A stretch of 64,000 nucleotides of DNA from positions 21,991,411-22,055,410 of the forward strand of contig NC_067203.1 of assembly GCF_026262505.1 (NCBI RefSeq), written 5' to 3'. Numbering within the stretch: position 1 is the first letter of the stretch; each line of letters starts with the position of its first letter. The notes beneath the pieces are model-generated. The model did not search any database. It saw only the letters and a program-made list of their open reading frames with translations, and was not told where the DNA came from. Source of the stretch: Trichomonas vaginalis G3 (lineage: Eukaryota; Parabasalia; Trichomonadida; Trichomonadidae). Shown one piece after another: positions 58,827 to 64,000 of the stretch. A program made the position numbers and the translations under genes.

Positions 58827-58831
58827 TTATT

Positions 58832-60490
58832 ATGCTTTCTTTGCTTATCTTTTTCTCGATTTCTGAAAGCAATCCTATTAGTGGCTGTGAAAATATTGCA
58901 TCTGAAGAAATTAAGGCAGGATTCACATTAGTTAAAACTATTGAATCAAACGGAATATTATGTTTCAAAGGATCAGCTTTATTAAAGGCAGACAAAAACT
59001 TCGTTGCAACGTATGCTTTTGTGTCCGAAAATAGTGCCTCAACTTCTACAATGACTAAAGAAAATCCGTTTCTTATTGGTTCAGGTGATAAAACAACTTA
59101 TATTAAGATTGCTCCAAAAGATCCTAACGAGAAATTACAAATATCTCTTACTGGCGCTCGTTTATCTTCAAATAGTGCATCGCTTTTCAAAGTTGGAGTT
59201 TTTTCTACTCTGAAATATTTCCAAAAGTCAATTTCTATTTCAAATACTCAGAATTTGCATTTGGTTGCAATCAATGAAGTTCCTTTTAGATTTACTTGAT
59301 CACATGGAAGTCCATATTATGAATCTTATCCAAATGGTGCAGTTTTTCCACCTTTCAGTTCAACCTACAATATATTCGAAACGCATGTTTATCTAAAGAG
59401 AGATGGACTGGCAGAAAAAGCTATAATTAGAATCGACGAAGAGCCAGAAGCCGAAAAATTGGCAGGTTTTGTAAATCCATTTTCAGAAGAATTTTTCTAT
59501 ATTCTTCCAACAGAGGGTGCTTATACTCGTGATGAAGTCATTGCCTATTCAAACCAGAAAATTAATCTATTTGAAGATAGCTCAGCAGCTGGAGCTATAT
59601 CATGTAGAGAAGTAATTGGTAAAGAAACTGATAAAGAATTTGAAAATCCAATTAGCAGAATTTTCACAATTGAAGCAGGAAAATCTTTTTGTACAAAATC
59701 ATCATTCGTTTATGCATCTAAAGAGAATTTCAAAGTCACTGTTCATAACTTCTCAGATGGATCGGCATCAATAAAAACATATGATAACCCATTTAGCATC
59801 GTCGGTGATTATTTGTTGAATGAAATCAAATGTGCTGACTCATCAAAATCATGCAAAGTTCACATTGTTACTGTTGATCAACCATTTATTGATGAATATG
59901 TCAATGCACCTACATATTTCACAACAAAGAACAACTTTGAATTCCAAAAGAAAATTGTTTTAACTGAAGCTATGATGATTTATTTCAAATTGACATCACA
60001 TAGTAGTAAAAATAAGGAAGTTGAATTTAAGATGGAAAATTACTATGCATATTTCACCCTCAAAAATTCTGACAATCAAAACCGAGATCATAAATTAAGC
60101 GGGAAAACAATTGTGGCAATTGTAGAACGCGAAAAAAATGATGATATGAACGATATTGCAAATGTTTCAATAAAGGAAGTCAAATCTCCATCAGAAGAGG
60201 CATCAGAATCTTTGTTTGGAGAAGACATCTTTTACGAAATTCCACTTGGTGTTAGAACAGAAAAAGAACTTCAGGGAAAAACGCAAGAAGAAAACCCAGA
60301 AGGAAAACCAGAAGAGAATAAAGAACAAGAAGAGGATAAGAAAGAAGAAAAAGGAGGCCTAGGCACTGGAGCAATTGTTGGAATAGTAGTTGGAGTTGTC
60401 GCTGCTATTGTTATTGTCATTGTTCTCGTTTGGTTCTTTGTCTTAAGAAAGAAATCAGATAATAATGAATCTAGTTCAACCAGTAATTAA
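58832..60490 (+). pseudogene. Paralogous surface protein with one in-frame TGA
   Basis: The same layout as 56289: a signal peptide (MLSLLIFFSISES), two domains, stem, membrane helix (AIVGIVVGVVAAIVIVIVLV) and WFFVLRKK tail. The total would be 552 residues, nearly equal to its paralogue. A single TGA at 59297-59299 interrupts the frame after FRFT; the same frame continues beyond it with domain-like sequence (LAGFVNPFSEEFF) and stays open to 60490. Its acidic stem (EENPEGKPEENKEQEEDKKE) replaces the shorter stem of the paralogue. One stop only points to a recent inactivation, a base error or readthrough. Confidence 0.8.
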
Positions 60491-60999
60491 AAACTAAATA
60501 ATCATTTGGCTATTTAAAATATTTTTTAATATTTATAAATACAATATATTGAAAGGATTAGATTGAAAACTAATCTATTTCCGATATCATATTCCTTCAA
60601 ATTTAAGATAATACTAACTAGCTGTATTCAAACAATGATTAACTTTAAAAATTGTGTTATTGTGATTAGATCTATTTGCTGATATGAATAACCCATGCCT
60701 CATTAAATTATCAAGTTAAAATATTCCAAAAAATCAAATAAGTTATTGTACTTCAAACATCAATAATTGACATTGGCAATATCATAATATACTAGAGATG
60801 TTCAATTATATATGAGATATGTACTCCTATCTATTGAATCACTTAATCATTAGATTCAAAAATCTTACATATTGTCTCATTCATATAAAAAATCGAGATT
60901 TATAAAATATGCATAATATGGAATAAGGATCGATCAGAATTTCAAACTGACCTATTTTTGAATCAAAAAATTTAATGTTTTTGTCACTTTTCAAGAATT
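60491..60999. other. Intergenic region
   Basis: AT-rich spacer. The initiator-like TCACTTTT at 60984-60991 serves the next gene. No gene seen. Confidence 0.65.
60984..60991 (+). promoter_or_regulatory. Initiator of the ARM-like gene at 61000
   Basis: TCACTTTT, eight bases before the ATG at 61000, fits the trichomonad initiator. Confidence 0.55.
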
Positions 61000-62355
61000 A
61001 TGGGAGAGAGGGAAATTGAGGATATTAATTCAATTTCCATGAGGAGGCAGAAGGAAATTAAATCTGATTTAGAGCGTAGTCAACCTTCTCCAGAAGTTTC
61101 TCCTTCAGAACCATGTTTGAAAGATATTTTCTCAGATGAACCAGAAATTATTCACAGAGGCATACTAGGACTATCATATCAAGTCAAAACAAACACACTT
61201 GTACCTTCTTCTCTTGGTCATCCTGTATTCAAAAGGCTAAAAGAAATAATTGAGACGAATAACGATTCAATTCTCCTATTTCAAGTTTATGCACTTATTT
61301 CCGAAATGACAAAGAACAAAATTTACGTTCACATGTTTTACAAAGCCTTTCTTTATGAGCCTGTAATTGAAAATCTAAATAAGAACCCGTTTCTTGTTCC
61401 TTTACAACTATCTCTATCAATATTATCATCCATGTATATGTGGATCAAGTTTTCAGCCAAAAATCTTAGGGAAAAATTCCATTATTTTGATCTTTTAATT
61501 TGGTTAGCGAATCATGAGCAAATTTCATCCCAAGACCTCGAATTTATTATCGAAGACATTCTAGTCGCTTCAGCCCGCTTTACTATTGACTCAGAAGGCT
61601 TAAATATTGATGATATTCAACCATATTTCGATATCTTCAATAATTTGTCGAACAATGAAAGGGCATTTGTTTTTGCTAACATAGCCGCCCTTGATTTGTT
61701 CAACAAACTTAAGGAACCATCAGAAATTGACATTACAATTTTTTCTGACCGTATTATCCCAATAATGAACGACCTTGATGAGGACAAACTCGAAATACTT
61801 GCTATTACGATGCTCGCCATCTCATCAACTAGCGATGATCAGTGCATTCACCTTGTTCAACAGCATTTCTTCGAATCAGCAACGATGACGATCAGAAAAC
61901 CCGTCAAAAACAGTACCCTTTGTAAGATCATGGTCGCTGTACAGAACGTTGCCACTGTAAAAATGCTCGCAGAACTTTTTATTCAATCTCCACTTTCGGA
62001 AGCGATCAAAGGCATCATAGAAGAGTCGAACATTGATGTAAGGAAGGAAATAATATATCTCTACGCATTACTTTGCGCTACTCATCAAATGGATTCATAT
62101 GTTCGTGATATTCCGAATATTTTGACGATAACTTTTGATTTAATCGAGACATTTGATGAAAACCTGTCTGAAGAACAACAGAAATATATTTATTCCGCTC
62201 TTTATTGCGCTGATGTCGTAATTAAGTACAAAATCGCTTCAAATGATGATGATTTTGAGGGTGTCGACTTCTCTATCTTAGATGAAATAGGAACGAATGC
62301 AAGCGAACAGATTTCTGTGCTTGCAAACCAAATTCTCAAAATTATTCCAAAATAA
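61000..62355 (+). CDS. Armadillo-like helical repeat protein
   Basis: A 451-residue soluble protein. A charged, Ser/Pro-rich N-terminus (residues 1-45, SQPSPEVSPSEP) precedes an all-helical region with repeating helix pairs such as LLFQVYALISEMTKNKIYVH and EILAITMLAISSTSDDQC. The layout resembles importin-alpha-like and other ARM proteins (an N-terminal basic/charged segment, then repeats), although no nuclear-import signature was found. It is likely a cytoplasmic scaffold or adaptor. The frame is complete. Compare the ARM-like proteins at 22496 and 35665; all three are of similar style but not close. Confidence 0.7.
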   Translation: MGEREIEDINSISMRRQKEIKSDLERSQPSPEVSPSEPCLKDIFSDEPEIIHRGILGLSYQVKTNTLVPSSLGHPVFKRLKEIIETNNDSILLFQVYALISEMTKNKIYVHMFYKAFLYEPVIENLNKNPFLVPLQLSLSILSSMYMWIKFSAKNLREKFHYFDLLIWLANHEQISSQDLEFIIEDILVASARFTIDSEGLNIDDIQPYFDIFNNLSNNERAFVFANIAALDLFNKLKEPSEIDITIFSDRIIPIMNDLDEDKLEILAITMLAISSTSDDQCIHLVQQHFFESATMTIRKPVKNSTLCKIMVAVQNVATVKMLAELFIQSPLSEAIKGIIEESNIDVRKEIIYLYALLCATHQMDSYVRDIPNILTITFDLIETFDENLSEEQQKYIYSALYCADVVIKYKIASNDDDFEGVDFSILDEIGTNASEQISVLANQILKIIPK

Positions 62356-62983
62356 TACATATTGTTATAAATAGATTGAAATATTATTGTTAAAATTAAA
62401 CATTTATTACCATTTTGATAACTTTCTCTTTCAAAAAACTGAAATTGAAAACAAAATTTTTCTAAAAATCAAAAACTACTTCTTAATACTGATATTTTAT
62501 GTCATTATATTGTTTCAATCAAATGAAAATATAAATACTTTGTATCAAATCCAAAATTTTCTACAAATCAAAGATAATGATACAATTTTCATTGTTGTAT
62601 TAATGTAAAAAGATAAACAAAGCATCTTATATGGTGGAATATTAGAACAGAATACCTCAAAAGAGTGAAAATAATGGGATCACATTAAATGAAGCTTTGC
62701 TAGGCAAAATAAGTGTAGTAAAGCATTGTGTTGAATTAGTTATAATAATGCAAATAGATAAGAAGGCGAGAAACGGAAATAAAAAAGAAAAATATTTTTT
62801 GCTGTCGAAAAAAATTAACTTTCGATATCAAAAATGGCTGGAAACACGAAAATAAAGCGTATTTTGTTGTTATTTCTCATTGATTTTGAAATCGTCAAAA
62901 AATAATTCGGAATAAAATTCAAAAATAACAAATATTTTTACATATATATAATGAAACGACAACATGTATATCCAAATTAATAT
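62356..62983. other. Intergenic region between convergent genes
   Basis: AT-rich spacer between two genes that point at each other. The open stretch 62387-62608 is Ile/Phe/Lys/Asn-rich, as random AT-rich DNA gives, and is not accepted as a gene. Confidence 0.6.
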
Positions 62984-63961
62984 TCAATCTAAGCTAATTT
63001 TTCCGGAAATCGAAATTCTTGTATATTTTGATGAAGAAAGGTTAATTTGACTTGTCTTCAAGTTGGGTGATGTTAATCTTATCTGTGGCTTTTTAATCAA
63101 GTCCTTCTTCGATAAAGGCAAGTGGTGTAATTGACCCATTTGTTTTAGCGGGATATTTGTAGGTATCATTTTCTGTATTTGGTCGATAGTTGGTCTTTTT
63201 GTTGGATCCAGCTGAAGCATCGATCGAACTAAGGTTTTAACCTCTTCGCTAACGAAACTAGGGAAAGAGTACTCGCAACTCAAAATACTGTGAATAAGGA
63301 GCTTCTCTGTACCCGTAAATGGCAAATTCCCTGTTGCTAAAACGTAAGCAACAACACCAAGCGACCAAATATCTGCTGCCTTAGCATCGTATGATTCGCC
63401 ACGTAAAATTTCGGGAGCTATATATTCTAATGTACCACAGAACGTGGTTCTGAGGGAATCGATTGAGTGACTTTCTTTAATCGAAGACATTCCGAAATCT
63501 ATCAGTTTGATTTTATTATCAAACGTGATTCCGATATTATCTAGCTTTATATCTCTATGTGCAATACCTCGCTCGTGAAGATAACTGATTGCTGAAACAA
63601 TTTGTCCCAACATATTGAAAAAGTGGGATTCTGATATATTGGAGCCATGGTAAATTCGTTCGTTAAGAAAACGCTCAATAAATTCCATAACAACTATGAT
63701 GAGATCATCTGTGTAAATGATTTCTTCGAAATTAACAATGTTCTCGTGCTTGATTCTTTCCATAATACGAAGCTCTTTTTCGAGTATTTGCAATTGGAAT
63801 GAGTCTTGAAGTAAATTTCTGAAGAAAATTTTAGCTGCAAAATATTGCTTCTTTTTTTCTGAATAAACTAACGCGACTAAGGAAGATTGGTGACGCTGTA
63901 TGATGTTTTTCAACTGATAATCCCCAAAACTCTTAGGTATTTGGGCGGAACTGTAGCTCAT
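62984..63961 (-). CDS. CAMK-like Ser/Thr protein kinase
   Basis: A 325-residue protein, kinase domain about 14-270. VAIB-type Lys is in YFAAKIFF. The catalytic loop is HRDIKLDNI. DFG is intact (LIDFGMSS), with TTFCGTLEYIAPEI in the activation segment and WSLGVVAYVLATGNLPF in helix F. The glycine loop reads IIQRHQSSLVALVY, so the usual Gly-x-Gly-x-x-Gly is absent. The short basic C-terminal tail (KKDLIKKPQIRLTS) has no extra domain. Closest in style to the CAMKL/Snf1-type kinases that are expanded in Trichomonas. The gene looks complete. The weak glycine loop may lower ATP binding but does not by itself make it a pseudokinase. Confidence 0.88.
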   Translation of the reverse strand: MSYSSAQIPKSFGDYQLKNIIQRHQSSLVALVYSEKKKQYFAAKIFFRNLLQDSFQLQILEKELRIMERIKHENIVNFEEIIYTDDLIIVVMEFIERFLNERIYHGSNISESHFFNMLGQIVSAISYLHERGIAHRDIKLDNIGITFDNKIKLIDFGMSSIKESHSIDSLRTTFCGTLEYIAPEILRGESYDAKAADIWSLGVVAYVLATGNLPFTGTEKLLIHSILSCEYSFPSFVSEEVKTLVRSMLQLDPTKRPTIDQIQKMIPTNIPLKQMGQLHHLPLSKKDLIKKPQIRLTSPNLKTSQINLSSSKYTRISISGKISLD

Positions 63962-64000
63962 TATGTTTTGAAAAAAATAATCGTAATAAAGGAAATAATT

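Larger units (their letters stand above)
57957..58831. other. Intergenic region between surface-protein paralogues
   Basis: AT-rich spacer with a perfect 20-bp hairpin (58454-58498). The initiator TCATTTTA at 58819-58826 lies six bases before the next start codon. No gene is seen. Confidence 0.65.

Noticed and set aside
62387-62608. A 73-codon gene between convergent genes
   Set aside because: The Ile/Phe/Asn/Lys-rich content is what random AT-rich DNA encodes, and it lies in a 3'-3' spacer.
62984-63961. A pseudokinase because the glycine loop is degenerate
   Set aside because: The catalytic Lys, HRD, DFG and APE are all present, so activity is likely.

Overview
The window most likely comes from a parasitic trichomonad, very probably Trichomonas vaginalis or a close relative. 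The DNA is AT-rich, genes are single-exon with long AT-rich spacers, and several genes have the trichomonad initiator (TCAYWYTA-like) a few bases before the start codon. An ankyrin gene carries the N-terminal block beginning MSDQDIHPNK that I associate with the very large T. vaginalis ankyrin family. The organism call rests on recognition, not on a search.

The left half (1-34395) is a stack of mobile elements. Polinton/Maverick A (1-3078, right-hand part only) carries a major-capsid-like gene and ends in a 158-bp terminal repeat lying against a truncated MULE-type transposase gene. Polinton C1 (about 4334-7580) contributes an integrase and a protein-primed DNA polymerase B, both broken, up to a 100-N assembly gap. 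Polinton C2 (7681 to about 20400) has a primase-helicase tail, packaging ATPase, KilA-N proteins, an HNH-like gene, its own integrase, a phage-tail-like fibre gene with a collar domain, a capsid-like gene, small pVI-like proteins and a Dam-type adenine methylase. Several of its genes are broken. After a gene-free AT-rich spacer, Polinton B (23394-34395) cuts a host ARM-like gene. B is compact and mostly intact, has the same 158-bp terminus as A, and holds a packaging ATPase, capsid-like proteins and a long fibre gene. A 3.1-kb hAT transposon (28820-31924) with a 7-bp target duplication sits inside that fibre gene. A and B are one family and look young; C1 and C2 look older.

The right half (34396-64000) is host sequence: ARM-like proteins, an intact ankyrin gene and two broken, tandemly duplicated ankyrin copies, a GT-C/PMT-like membrane protein, an unusual Rab-like GTPase, an ER GRP170-like Hsp70, a PH-domain AGC kinase, a GT61 glycosyltransferase divergently paired with a tiny membrane protein, a frameshifted RibD-like reductase, two paralogous surface proteins (one with an in-frame stop) and a CAMK-like kinase.

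The most notable material is in the Polintons: bacteriophage-like fibre and collar modules, a shared iterated GGTGA palindrome in intergenic positions, iteron-like and hairpin arrays, a terminal hairpin with a compensatory change, and a start-proximal TTTTTA(Y) motif unlike the host initiator.
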